Shown here: positions 16,666-25,364 of the stretch, piece after piece
How positions within the stretch are numbered: position 1 is the stretch's first letter
Layout of the letters: every line of letters starts with the position of its first letter
DNA from: Halomarina rubra
Lineage (GTDB): Archaea > Halobacteriota > Halobacteria > Halobacteriales > Haloarculaceae
Direction of reading: 5' to 3'
DNA: 64,000 nt
Assembly: GCF_023699475.1 (NCBI RefSeq)
Contig: NZ_JALXFV010000003.1
Location: forward strand, 95,739-159,738
Made by a program: the position numbers and the translations under genes
The notes under the pieces: model-generated
What the model was told of the DNA's origin: nothing
Databases searched by the model: none
What the model saw: only the letters and a program-made list of their open reading frames with translations

Positions 16666-18029
16666 GACTCCGACTCACCCCGGAGACGGTCCCGGAAGCG
16701 ATTCCTGATGTGTCGGTACCGCCGGTCGGCGCGTCGTCGGACGGCGGCGGCGACTGGCGCGAGCGAGCGCGAGGAACGGACCGCGGCGAGCGTCCCGTGT
16801 GCGCCGAGCGTCGTCGCGTGGACGGCGCGAGCCTTCCCCACCACGCGCTCGCGGAGGCCGTCGACGCCGTAGACGAGCACGAGTTGCGCGAGGAAGACGG
16901 GCGTGAGCACGCCGTTGAGCACGAGCGTGTAGCCGTGGTCGACGGTGCCGCCGACGTCGCCGGTCGGGACGAGGCCGCCGGCGACGGCGACGTAGTGAAT
17001 CACGACACCCGCGACGACGGCCGCCAGCGCGAGCGACAGCGTGATCACGACGCCCATCAGCGTGCCGTACGAGCGGCGGTAGATGCCGAGCAGTGGCGGG
17101 ATGAGCAGGTCGGCGTAGACGAACGACAGCACCGCGCCGAACGGCAGCCCGTTCTGCCAGAGCACGAGCGCGAACGGGATGTTCCCGACCGAACACATGA
17201 ACGAGAGCGCGCCGAGCAGTGTCGCGAGCGCGGCGGTGTAGACGACGCCCTCGAACCCGGTCCCCGCGCCGAACAGCGTGGTCCACCAGCTCGTCGGGAC
17301 GAACCCGCCGACGAGCCCCGCCAGCAGGAACCCGAGTGCGATGTCGTCCCAGAGCATCTCCCAGTCGCCGACGGTCGAACTCGCGGCGCGCTTCCAGCCA
17401 CCGAGCGTCGTGAGGCCGCCACGCGGGTTCTCGACAGACGCCTCGTAGGAGGCGAGACAGCCCGGACAGCAGAAGTACTCGGTGCCGCCGGGCGTCTCGA
17501 TGGTCTGGTCGGTCGACGCCTCGCTGGCGTCGACGCTCATCCCGCAGGTCGGGCAGGTCGCCTCGCGGGTGCGGAGGACCCGTTCGCGGGCGGCTTCGAC
17601 CCACCGCGAAGGGACCCGGCGGGCGACGACGGTGACGACGGCGACGGCGACGACGCCGCCGAGGAACTCGCCGACGACGAACTGCCAGCCGAGCAACACC
17701 CACAGCACGAGGCCGAGTTCGACGACGAGGTCCGTCGCGGCGAACATGTACGCGAGCGTCGCGGCCAGCGACGCGCCCTTCGAGAAGACGGTCTTGGCCG
17801 TCGCGACCGCGGAGTACGAACACGAGGAGGAGGCCGCACCGAAGCCGGTGGCGAGGCCCACCTCGCGCCAGCCGTCGTCGCCCAGGGTCGCGGACATGCG
17901 CTCTTCGGAGACGAACGCGTGGACCGCGCCCGAGACGGTGAACCCGAGGACGAGCGCCCACCACGTGTCCCACGTCATCTCGGCGACGAGCGAGAGCGCG
18001 GCGGCGAGCGAGTCGAGGAACCAGTTCAT
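16662..18029 (-). CDS. DUF318-type permease with an internal YHS-like metal-binding domain (SO_0444-like metal efflux)
   Basis: 455 residues. Two blocks of TM helices flank a soluble cysteine module: CPTCGM (C159, C162) and FCCPGC (C187, C188, C191) form a YHS-like site. Membrane motifs are GFGAASSSCSYSA (C70) and SFMCSVGNIPFALVLWQNG (C279), matching the permease family that includes ArsP and SO_0444-like Cu/Zn exporters. The C-terminal 50 residues are Arg-rich. The ATG at 18029 was chosen since it precedes the first TM (MNWFLDSL) and lies one base after the upstream stop. Confidence 0.83.
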   Translation of the reverse strand: MNWFLDSLAAALSLVAEMTWDTWWALVLGFTVSGAVHAFVSEERMSATLGDDGWREVGLATGFGAASSSCSYSAVATAKTVFSKGASLAATLAYMFAATDLVVELGLVLWVLLGWQFVVGEFLGGVVAVAVVTVVARRVPSRWVEAARERVLRTREATCPTCGMSVDASEASTDQTIETPGGTEYFCCPGCLASYEASVENPRGGLTTLGGWKRAASSTVGDWEMLWDDIALGFLLAGLVGGFVPTSWWTTLFGAGTGFEGVVYTAALATLLGALSFMCSVGNIPFALVLWQNGLPFGAVLSFVYADLLIPPLLGIYRRSYGTLMGVVITLSLALAAVVAGVVIHYVAVAGGLVPTGDVGGTVDHGYTLVLNGVLTPVFLAQLVLVYGVDGLRERVVGKARAVHATTLGAHGTLAAVRSSRSLAPVAAAVRRRADRRYRHIRNRFRDRLRGESES

Positions 18030-18030
18030 C

Positions 18031-18972
18031 TCAGAACCGCTCCGCGATGGTGCCCTCGGAGCCGACGGCGACGTCGGCGAATCGGGCGGTACCGAGCGCG
18101 ACGCCCCGGAGCGAGGCGTCGGGCCCGTCGTCGTTTCGCCACTGCCCACCGGTGAGGATGAACACGGCGCTGTCCCCCACGGCGAGGCCGCGGTCGTCGA
18201 CGCGGTCGACGGCGGTCAGCGGGTTCTCGGCCTGCACCGCCTGGAGCCAGTTGTGGCCGTTGTAGGAGACGACCGTCCCGGCGTCGGTGGTGGCGTTGAG
18301 CACCGACGCCGACAGCGCCGAGACGTCGGTGATGGAGGCGCTCGGCGCGTCGATGCGGTTCCACTGGCCGTTCGCACGGCGAGCGACGGCGTTCTGGCTA
18401 GCGAGGAAGACGACGCCGTCGGCGTCGTCCATCGCGACGGCGTTGTTGCCGCCGGTCGGTTTCGAGGGGCCCTCCCACGTCGGTTCGGTGCCGCGGAGTT
18501 GGGCGACGAGCAGTTCGCCCGACCCGTTGGCGACGTAGACGCGCTCGCTGCCGGCCGCGCCGACGACGGTGACGGCCTCCCAGCTGGAGGTCCGGCCGGC
18601 CGGCGCTGAGTAGTCCTTCACGTCGCCCGTCGCGACCCGGAGGCGACCGATGGCTCCCGAGGAACCGACGAACCAGACGTGCGCACCGTCGTCGGTGGCG
18701 GCGACCGCGACCAGCCCGTTCGAGGCGTCGGCGGGGCCGTCCTCGTCGACGACCGCCCAGTCCGCCCCGTCGGCACGGTGGACGACGACGCCACCCTCGC
18801 CGACCGCGACGGGACCGTCGGCGGTCATGACGACGTCTGCGAGGGCTGCCCCGGTCGGCGAGTCGACGGTGACCCACCCGCGCTGGGGCGTCGACGAGTC
18901 GCTCGAACAGCCGGCGAGGGCGGCGAGGACCCCGCCACAGCCGGCGAGGAAACCGCGTCGTGTCGTCGTCAT
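18031..18972 (-). CDS. Tat lipoprotein with beta-propeller-like repeats (Ycf48/BNR-like)
   Basis: 313 residues. Tat lipoprotein signal TTRRGFLAGCGGVLAALAGC with the modified cysteine at C22. The rest is a series of beta-rich repeats with Gly-Asp turns (for example VAVGEGGVVVHRADGADW, VWFVGSSGAIGRL, VYVANGSGELLV), like photosynthesis-assembly-factor (Ycf48) propellers. Anchored outside the membrane. First gene of the operon ending in oxidase subunit I, so an assembly or electron-carrier docking role is conceivable. Confidence 0.75.
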   Translation of the reverse strand: MTTTRRGFLAGCGGVLAALAGCSSDSSTPQRGWVTVDSPTGAALADVVMTADGPVAVGEGGVVVHRADGADWAVVDEDGPADASNGLVAVAATDDGAHVWFVGSSGAIGRLRVATGDVKDYSAPAGRTSSWEAVTVVGAAGSERVYVANGSGELLVAQLRGTEPTWEGPSKPTGGNNAVAMDDADGVVFLASQNAVARRANGQWNRIDAPSASITDVSALSASVLNATTDAGTVVSYNGHNWLQAVQAENPLTAVDRVDDRGLAVGDSAVFILTGGQWRNDDGPDASLRGVALGTARFADVAVGSEGTIAERF

Positions 18973-19141
18973 GTTCGGACGAGCCTCCCCGGCCACGGGC
19001 GGTGAGACCGCGGTGGCGTCGGGACGTCGCCGACCGGCGTGCCGACCGCGTCCGCGGGTCGAACGCTGGTCGCGGGCCGCGTGGCGGTGGCTAGTCGAGG
19101 GGCGATGCGACTCGGGACGGTGGGTCGGTGTGGAATCGTCA

Positions 19142-20263
19142 TCAGTCGTACGAGCGGTCTATCTCGCGGTAGTCGGGGGTCTCACGGAGCGGGGTGAACG
19201 CGCCGGGAGCGGTGGTGCGCTTGACGATGGTGGCGATGCGGACGATGTAGGAGACGAGGATGGCGAACGGGGCGAACGCGATGCCCAGCGAGACGCTGAC
19301 GAGCACCTCGAGGAACACCGGACCCATCAGCGGCGTCCCGCGGGCGAACAGCAGGATGAGGAACACGCTCGTCAGGAACGACGCGATACCGCTGTAGGCG
19401 ATGAGCCGCGAGAGGTTCGCGAGTTCCTGCTGGACGTACAGCGCCTTGAAGTACTGGCGCAGCACGTCCATCGAGACGAACAGTTCGCGGAGGTCGTCGA
19501 GCAGTTCCCGCGCCCGCGAGGAGAGCACCTCCTCGTGGACGGCCCCCAGCCGACGGGCGTCGGTGACGTTCCGGGAGTAGCTGTCGCCCATCATCGGCAA
19601 CAGCACCTCGATGAGTCGCTGGTGGGTGCCGTCGAGCTGTTCTTCGATCTCCTCGGACTGGGCCTCGACGGTCTCGATGTACGTCTCGATGTCCGACCTG
19701 CAGTCGCGGGCACGGTCGCCGGTGCCGGCCGCGCGCCCGACGACGGCCTGCAACTCGTAGGCGCGGTCGAGGACGAGGCCGACGATGCCCGAGAGGAACG
19801 CGGCGGGTTCGGTCGGCGCGACGGCCTCGTTTGGCAGCTGTTCTTCGATACCCGTGCGGAACGTCCGGACGCTGCGGATCTCCTGTCTGAGCTGTTCGGG
19901 CGAGCCGAACAGCTGTGAGACGGTGAGCTGGTTCACCGCGACGACGATGGGGACGAACGAGAACAGCCCGGAGATGACGCCGCCGAACATCGAGGTGACG
20001 AAGCCGTGGTCCTCGATGCCGACGACGCCGAACGCGCCGAGGAAGAACGCCGCCACGGAGACGATGCCGACCATCCAGCCGGCGATGCGCATCCGGTCGC
20101 CCTCCAGCAGGAACCACCGCTGGAACTTCGTCCGACGTTTCGGGTCGACGAGGAACGTACCGACGAACAGCACGCCCATCACGGCGACGCGGCTGACGAC
20201 CCAGAGGATGCGCGTGCTGAGCAGGAACCCCTTGCGGAGCCACGCGAGCGCGCGCTGGTTCAC
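19142..20263 (-). CDS. Haloarchaeal integral membrane protein paired with a DUF389 protein
   Basis: 373 residues. About four hydrophobic segments in two pairs (near 10-35 and 60-105, then 285-345) enclose a long helical cytoplasmic region rich in Glu/Gln/Arg. No family recognised. GTG at 20263 overlaps the DUF389 stop (GTGA); a second GTG at 20269 is also in frame. The strict coupling suggests the two proteins form one complex. Confidence 0.72.
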   Translation of the reverse strand: MNQRALAWLRKGFLLSTRILWVVSRVAVMGVLFVGTFLVDPKRRTKFQRWFLLEGDRMRIAGWMVGIVSVAAFFLGAFGVVGIEDHGFVTSMFGGVISGLFSFVPIVVAVNQLTVSQLFGSPEQLRQEIRSVRTFRTGIEEQLPNEAVAPTEPAAFLSGIVGLVLDRAYELQAVVGRAAGTGDRARDCRSDIETYIETVEAQSEEIEEQLDGTHQRLIEVLLPMMGDSYSRNVTDARRLGAVHEEVLSSRARELLDDLRELFVSMDVLRQYFKALYVQQELANLSRLIAYSGIASFLTSVFLILLFARGTPLMGPVFLEVLVSVSLGIAFAPFAILVSYIVRIATIVKRTTAPGAFTPLRETPDYREIDRSYD

Positions 20264-21315
20264 GGCCACCACCCGGGGAAGGTGCCGTCGGCGAGACCGC
20301 CGAGGACGACCACCAGCGAGAGGGCGACGACCGCGAGGACGAGCACGCGGACGAGCAGCGTCGAACGCGCCCGTCGGAGGGCGGCCCACTCGGCGGGGTG
20401 GTAGCCGAGCCACCACAGCGTGAGGATGGCGGCGATGTTGACGGCGACGACGTTGACGAGGACGACGGCCCCCGCGCCGAACGCGGCGACGGGGTAGCCC
20501 CACGCCGCGCCGACGCCGATGACGCCCAGCGGCGGGACGACCGCCGCCGCTATCATGACGCCGACGAGGTCGAGGGTGTCGTCGGTCGAGAGGCCGACCG
20601 CACCTGCGATGCCCGCGCCCATCGCGACGACGACGAGGAGGAGGCTCGGTTCGACGTGGTTCGAGATGTTTTCGAGGGCAGCGAGCGTCGGCCCGCTCAT
20701 CCCGAGGAACTTCAGGCCGAAGGCGGTCACGACCGCGGTGAGCGCGCCGGTGGCGAGGCCGCCGATCTGGCGGACCAGGCTCCGGCGGAACAGGGAGGTG
20801 TCGTCGACGACGGTGGCGACCCCGGCGACCATCGGCGGGCCGATGAGTGGGGCGATGACCATCGCGCCGACGAGGACCGCGAGCGACTCCAGCAGCACGC
20901 CCGCGACGGCGACGACCGCCGAGACGACCGTCAGGAGGACGTGGATACCGAACGAGGGGAGCAGGTCGTCGGCCGTCGAGCGGAGTTCGCCGCGGGAGAC
21001 GCCGCGGTAGTTTCGACCGACGACCTCGTCGTAGGGGTCCTCCTCGAAGCGCGAGGAGAGCACCGCCTCGGGCGCGAGCACCATCGTGTAGAGGTCGTCG
21101 CCGACGTCGGCGAGACGCTCCTGGAGGTGTTCGACCGAGCGCGCCGGGACGGGCACCGAGACGATGGCCGGGGCCGAGGCCCCGTTCGGGTCGCCGGCGA
21201 CGGCGTAGTCGAGGTGGTCGTCGTCGAGCAGTTCACGGACGCGCTGACAGGAGTCGGGCGAGAGCGCGAGCACCTGCACCACGCGGATGTCCTCGCGGGA
21301 GAGCGCGCCGCTCAT
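20260..21315 (-). CDS. DUF389 / TIGR00341 family membrane protein
   Basis: 351 residues. An N-terminal alpha/beta domain of about 110 residues (ferredoxin-like, VVQVLALSPDSCQRVRELL) is followed by six to eight TM helices with the family motif LESLAVLVGAMVIAPLIGPPMVAG and IAAAVVPPLGVIG. The family is widespread and of unknown function. Followed by its membrane partner with a 4-nt overlap. Confidence 0.85.
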   Translation of the reverse strand: MSGALSREDIRVVQVLALSPDSCQRVRELLDDDHLDYAVAGDPNGASAPAIVSVPVPARSVEHLQERLADVGDDLYTMVLAPEAVLSSRFEEDPYDEVVGRNYRGVSRGELRSTADDLLPSFGIHVLLTVVSAVVAVAGVLLESLAVLVGAMVIAPLIGPPMVAGVATVVDDTSLFRRSLVRQIGGLATGALTAVVTAFGLKFLGMSGPTLAALENISNHVEPSLLLVVVAMGAGIAGAVGLSTDDTLDLVGVMIAAAVVPPLGVIGVGAAWGYPVAAFGAGAVVLVNVVAVNIAAILTLWWLGYHPAEWAALRRARSTLLVRVLVLAVVALSLVVVLGGLADGTFPGWWP

Positions 21316-21366
21316 GGCGTCAGCAGGGGCTGGTGGGGAGGGTCGTATCGTCGAGTCATGTGGGGC

Positions 21367-21930
21367 TCAGAGGTGGAGGACCGCGTCGTCAGCGAGGGAG
21401 TCGGCGTCGGGGAACGCGTCGCCGTACAGCGTGACGACGTCGTTCCGAATCGTTTCGAGGGCGGCGTCGCCCTCGGGCGAGCAGCGCACGCCGCAGCGTG
21501 CGGTTATCTCGTCGCCGATGCGCTCGTAGCGGAGGCGACCGTCGCACGCCGGACACCGCAGTTCGGCGTGGGCGTGCATCCACTCGGTGTCGTGACCGAG
21601 TGCGGCAAGTCGCCGTTCGAGCGCGTACCAGACGACGGTGTCGAGTGGTTGAGTGTCGCGAGCGCGGAACAGTCGGTAGACGACCAGCGCCGCCGTCCCG
21701 TACAGGTCGGTGTCGACGGGGTGGTGTCTGGCGTGACTCCGGCGGAAGTACGCGACGATGGCCGAGCGAGACGAGCGAACCGCGCCGCCGGTGAGTTCAC
21801 CCGTCGTGCCGGCCGCGCGCGCCACGTCGTCGTCGCTGACCGCTCGCAACCCTCGGCCGCGAGCGTCGTAGTGGCGCTCGTCGGTGAGCGATGCACCGCT
21901 TTTCGGACAGAACGCGTCGGTTCCAATCAT
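21367..21930 (-). CDS. Haloarchaeal zinc-finger protein of unknown function
   Basis: 187 residues with two cysteine sites: CPKSG near the N-terminus (C8) and CPACDGRLRYE ... CGVRCSPEG in the last third, the spacing of zinc ribbons. The middle is helical with Arg and His. I do not recognise the family. The upstream region (21990-22050) is AT-rich and likely holds its promoter. Confidence 0.7.
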   Translation of the reverse strand: MIGTDAFCPKSGASLTDERHYDARGRGLRAVSDDDVARAAGTTGELTGGAVRSSRSAIVAYFRRSHARHHPVDTDLYGTAALVVYRLFRARDTQPLDTVVWYALERRLAALGHDTEWMHAHAELRCPACDGRLRYERIGDEITARCGVRCSPEGDAALETIRNDVVTLYGDAFPDADSLADDAVLHL

Positions 21931-22155
21931 AGCTACTGCTGGGTGGTGGGTGACGGGTCATCCGCGACCACCGCGTCGCCGTCACCTGCACTCGTCTTTT
22001 CGATACGACAGCATTAGTTAAAAATACACTAGATAGTAGAGAAATAAAGTCACTCGGGCAATCAGAAGGCCGTTCGGCGCTCCAGTTCCAGCGACGGCGC
22101 TCGTCGTGCCCGTTGGCGGACGTTCAGCACCGAAAGTCACGGGCGTCGTCTCTCA

Positions 22156-22166
22156 GTTTCACTTTC
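22156..22166 (+). promoter_or_regulatory. GTTTCACTTTC motif upstream of the 22216 gene
   Basis: An 11-nt element 49 nt before the ATG. The same 11 bases occur in the same orientation 45 nt before the DUF5790-type gene at 45572. Possible activator site upstream of the core promoter. Confidence 0.35.
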
Positions 22167-22215
22167 ACTACGCGCACGGCGGAGCACTAAGTCCCGAGCG
22201 TAGAATCGAGGAGTC

Positions 22216-22437
22216 ATGACCATCGACACGATTCGCACGCGCTCCGAGCGACCGACCGAGACCGACGGCGAGGACGTGCCAGCGACGGACGGCACCGGTC
22301 GCACGGTGCGCCGCCGGTACGTGGACGTCTCGGACGTCAGCGCGGCGACCGTCGCGGCGTACGCGCGTGACGCGGTCGGCACCGACGCCGTCGGACTCGA
22401 ACGCCGCCCCGGGCGGACGTACCTCGTCGTCGACTGA
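22216..22437 (+). CDS. Small hypothetical protein, 73 aa
   Basis: Acidic, Thr/Asp/Val-rich, with the folded-looking part RYVDVSDVSAATVAAYARDAV followed by RPGRTYLVVD. No family recognised. Supported by haloarchaeal codon bias, GAGGAG just upstream of the ATG, and the upstream motif at 22156. Confidence 0.55.
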   Translation: MTIDTIRTRSERPTETDGEDVPATDGTGRTVRRRYVDVSDVSAATVAAYARDAVGTDAVGLERRPGRTYLVVD

Positions 22438-22478
22438 CCGACCGTCTCGTCGTGGTCCGGCCGACCCGTGCGCGCCGC

Positions 22479-22658
22479 TCAGACGATGGAGCGGTCGTCG
22501 TGGGTCAGCGTCTCTTCGTCGAGCAACGCGACGAGCGAACTGTACGGGACGAACGCGACGAACTCGCCGTCCTCCCGGAAACAGTCGACGCCGTTCTCCG
22601 TCCGGTCGTACGACGCACACTCGATGTCGCCGTCGGGCATGATGGCACGGTATCGCAT
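22479..22658 (-). CDS. Small hypothetical protein, 59 aa
   Basis: Reads MRYRAIMPDGDIECASYD and continues to FVPYSSLVALLDEETL before the stop; a compact beta-rich haloarchaeal protein with normal codon use. Family not recognised. It follows the MinD-like operon by 70 nt on the same strand and may belong to it. Confidence 0.6.
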   Translation of the reverse strand: MRYRAIMPDGDIECASYDRTENGVDCFREDGEFVAFVPYSSLVALLDEETLTHDDRSIV

Positions 22659-22728
22659 ACTCGACTGTGCGTGGTCCAGCCCGAAAAACCTGTCACCGAC
22701 CAGTCAGCAACGCTGAACGACCGGCAGG

Positions 22729-23319
22729 TCACCGACGGTCGGTCGCCTCGGTGCCCGAGTCGTCGGCGTCGAGGTGGTCGTCCAGCCCCCACTCCTCGGC
22801 GCGTCGGGCGGCCTCGGCCTGCGCCTCCTCCTGGATGGCCGCGATACGGTCTTCGTCGGCGAGGAACGCCGCCAGCGGGTCGGACTCCTCCGCGTCGCGT
22901 CGGTCGGCAGGGGCGCGCTCGCGACACCGGTCGGCGAGCGCGGTGTCCCCGGTGAGGTGGTCGGCGGGTGCACCCGGCGGAACGCGTAGCTCGTCGGTCT
23001 CGTGGACCGCGTCGAGCGCGTCGGCGGGCAGTTCGTACAGTTCGGCGCGACACGGACCGCCGGCGGGGAACGCCGTCAGCGCGTCCGTCCCGCCCGCGTC
23101 GCTGGCGACGTCGTAGGCGAGCACCGGAACTCCCCCCTCGAAGGTGAACACGCCCGCGGCCTCTTCGAGCAACAGCGCGGCCTGTGGCGTGAGGACGGCG
23201 TAGCCCGTCAGCGAGCGGTCGAGCGCCTCGCGGAACGCGACGGCGACGCTCTCGACGACTCGCGAGTGGACGAGCGTGCCGTGCGGGACCGCCAGTCGGC
23301 CGGTCGGCCCGACGCTCAT
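22729..23319 (-). CDS. Conserved-looking hypothetical protein in a MinD-like operon
   Basis: 196 residues. The N-terminal part (TGRLAVPHGTLVHSRVVESV through EEAAGVFTFEGGVPVLAYDV) looks like a compact alpha/beta domain. The C-terminal third is helical and charged (FLADEDRIAAIQEEAQAEAARR). ATG overlaps the ParA/MinD stop by 4 nt, so it may be the partner or cargo of that ATPase. No family recognised. Confidence 0.68.
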   Translation of the reverse strand: MSVGPTGRLAVPHGTLVHSRVVESVAVAFREALDRSLTGYAVLTPQAALLLEEAAGVFTFEGGVPVLAYDVASDAGGTDALTAFPAGGPCRAELYELPADALDAVHETDELRVPPGAPADHLTGDTALADRCRERAPADRRDAEESDPLAAFLADEDRIAAIQEEAQAEAARRAEEWGLDDHLDADDSGTEATDRR

Positions 23320-24083
23320 GGCGGGTCGGGGACGACCGCACTCCGGAAGCGCGCGGCGACGTCCTCGGCGGCCCCCGAGCGTACCTCCAGGGTCGCGGCC
23401 GCCTCGCGGTACGCCCGCGCGGCCGGACTGTCGGGAGCGTGGGCGAGCAGCGGTTCTCCGGCCTGCCGGCCCGACTGGACCGCGTCGGACTCCGGGACCG
23501 TCCCGAGCGTCGGGCCGTCGAAGTAGCGCTCTGCCTGCTCGGCGACGCGGTCGATGGCCCCGTCGTCGCGCACGCGGTTGAACAGCACGCCGGCGGTGTC
23601 GGTGCCGTACGAGCGGGCGTACTCCTGGACCTTCAGCGCGTCCGACAGCGAGGGCACCGTCGGGTTGAGGACGACGACGACGCGGTCGGCGAGCACCACG
23701 GGGAGGATCGCGCTCTTCGACCCGAGGGCGGCCGGCGAGTCGAGGAGGAGTACGTCGGTGTCGCGGGCGAGGTCCGCGACGACCGACCGCAGGCGCTCGG
23801 GGTCGGCGTCGCGAAAGCCCGCGAGGCTCGTCCCACACGGGACGACGCGCATCCCGAAGCGCTCGTACGCCGCGGCGTCGGTCGGTGCGTCGCCCGCGAG
23901 CACGTCGTGGAGCGTCACGTCGACCTCGGCGAGACCGGCGTGGAACAGCAGGTTCGCCATCCCGGTGTCGGCGTCGACGACCGTCACGTCGTGTTCCTCG
24001 GCGAGGGCCATCCCCAGTGCGAGCGTGCTCGTCGTCTTGCCCGTGCCTCCCTTCCCGGAGGCGACGGCGAACGCCTCGACCAT
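23316..24083 (-). CDS. ParA/MinD-family ATPase
   Basis: 255 residues. Deviant Walker A KGGTGKTTS at 11-19 with the signature lysine K11, Walker A' in VTVVDADTGMANL, and Walker B VLLLDSPAAL. The family positions partners on membranes or nucleoid. Only a short C-terminus follows the ATPase core. It is sandwiched between a CobQ-like gene (48 nt upstream) and the 196-residue gene, so it is not a chromosomal parAB pair in the usual layout. Confidence 0.88.
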   Translation of the reverse strand: MVEAFAVASGKGGTGKTTSTLALGMALAEEHDVTVVDADTGMANLLFHAGLAEVDVTLHDVLAGDAPTDAAAYERFGMRVVPCGTSLAGFRDADPERLRSVVADLARDTDVLLLDSPAALGSKSAILPVVLADRVVVVLNPTVPSLSDALKVQEYARSYGTDTAGVLFNRVRDDGAIDRVAEQAERYFDGPTLGTVPESDAVQSGRQAGEPLLAHAPDSPAARAYREAAATLEVRSGAAEDVAARFRSAVVPDPP

Positions 24084-24131
24084 TCACCGGCACTGGTTCC
24101 TTCCGACTGATAAGTTCTCGGAATCTCGCGC

Positions 24132-24851
24132 TCAGGGGGCGAACGGGAGCGTCACGGCCGTGTCGACGCGCCGGGCAGCCTCGGCGACGGTGTCCGACCC
24201 GAGGTCGGGGAGCAGCCCACAGATCGGCAGTTCGGTTCGGGCCTCGAACGTCCCGACGGTGCTGGCGAGGGCGTCCGCGTCCGCCTCACGGACGCGCGTG
24301 AGGACACATCCGCGAACGCGCTCGCGGAGGTCGTCGGGGAGCAGTTCGAGCGTGCCGACCAGCGAGGCGAACGCGCCGCCGTCGCTCGCGTCGGCGACGA
24401 GCACCACGTCGGCGTCGGCGAACCGGACGAGTTCGGTCGACCCGAGCGGCGGGCCGTCGGCGACGCCCTCCGAGAGCGGGTCGGTGCTGGCCGCGACCAA
24501 CAGGTCGTAGCGCTCGGTGAGGCTGGTGTGAGCGCGCTCGGCGGCCGCACGGGCGCGTCCCCAGCGCTCGTCGTAGAACCCCTCGGGCGACCCGACGGCC
24601 GTCCCCTCGACCGACAGGACACCCTCGGGGTCGCGCAACACCGGCGAGAACGTCGCTTCGGGGTCGACCCGGGCGGCGAGCGCGTGGGTCCGGACGGTAG
24701 GGGCGACCGTCGCGCCGACGGGGGCAGTCGCGACGGCGGCGAACGGGGCGACCGCTCGGTCGTGGTCGGCGAAGCGACGACACAGCGCCGAGACGAGCGT
24801 CGAGACACCGGCGTCGCGCGTCGTCCCCGCGAACAGCACCGTTCGAGACAT
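24132..24851 (-). CDS. CobQ/DethiobiotinSynthetase-like P-loop domain protein with a defective Walker A
   Basis: 239 residues matching only the N-terminal nucleotide-binding part of CobQ-like amidotransferases: MSRTVLFAGTTRDAGVSTL, then APFAAV and FSPVLRDPEG, which parallel the APFKAQ and MNPVLLKP segments of cobyric acid synthase. The Walker A lysine is replaced by Val16 (GVST instead of GKST), and no glutamine amidotransferase domain follows. ATP binding is therefore doubtful. The ATG at 24851 was chosen since it begins the Rossmann strand. Upstream of MinD in the same operon. Confidence 0.72.
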   Translation of the reverse strand: MSRTVLFAGTTRDAGVSTLVSALCRRFADHDRAVAPFAAVATAPVGATVAPTVRTHALAARVDPEATFSPVLRDPEGVLSVEGTAVGSPEGFYDERWGRARAAAERAHTSLTERYDLLVAASTDPLSEGVADGPPLGSTELVRFADADVVLVADASDGGAFASLVGTLELLPDDLRERVRGCVLTRVREADADALASTVGTFEARTELPICGLLPDLGSDTVAEAARRVDTAVTLPFAP

Positions 24852-25217
24852 ACACCCAGCCACCACGTTCGGCGTGATAACGGTTGGCCCACCGGGCGAC
24901 CGCGGATCGGTCCGGCCGCTCGGAGGCGCGACGGAAGGGGAGAACGGCCGGGATGGCCGCACGAACGGGCGCAGTGTGACACTCGCCCGTCAGAGTGGGC
25001 TTTCGCGCGGGTAATGAGTCTTCTGTCCTACCGTCTGACGGTGGTCACGCGCCCGTCATCGGTCGACCGACCGGCCGGGAACGAGACAGTAGCGCGACCC
25101 AAGCGAGTCGTAGTGTCGTGTTAACGCGTGTCGCCCGAGACAGCCGTCGGTCGGGAGGAGTGTCACGACGCCGTAGGTGTCGTGTAACTAAGCGGTAAAT
25201 CGTCGTAGTCGAGCGAT
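24852..25217. other. Intergenic 366 bp, no gene seen
   Basis: Lies between divergently transcribed genes. No reading frame with credible composition and no RNA-like structure was found; it presumably holds the promoters of both neighbours. Confidence 0.5.
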
Positions 25218-25364
25218 ATGTCCGTCAGCGTTCGCGTGGACTGTCCGACGTGTTCGACAGCGGTCGTCGCCGAACCAGACGAGAGCGGCGAGGGGGACAC
25301 CCTCCACGGCCGGAGCGTCGCCTGTGACGACTGCGGCCACCGCATCGACGTCTACTACTACTGA
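25218..25364 (+). CDS. Small zinc-ribbon protein, 48 aa
   Basis: Two CxxC knuckles: CPTC (C9, C12) and CDDC (C36, C39) in CDDCGHRID, ending YYY. Typical of the short zinc-finger proteins abundant in haloarchaea. Its stop overlaps the convergent membrane gene at 25358 by 7 nt. Too small for standard length cut-offs but clearly coding. Confidence 0.75.
   Translation: MSVSVRVDCPTCSTAVVAEPDESGEGDTLHGRSVACDDCGHRIDVYYY

Noticed and set aside
13916-16678. A single 920-codon minus-strand reading frame
   Set aside because: The first 389 codons are an Arg/Pro-rich antisense-type frame over the MFS-like gene. Only the part from GTG 15511 is protein-like.
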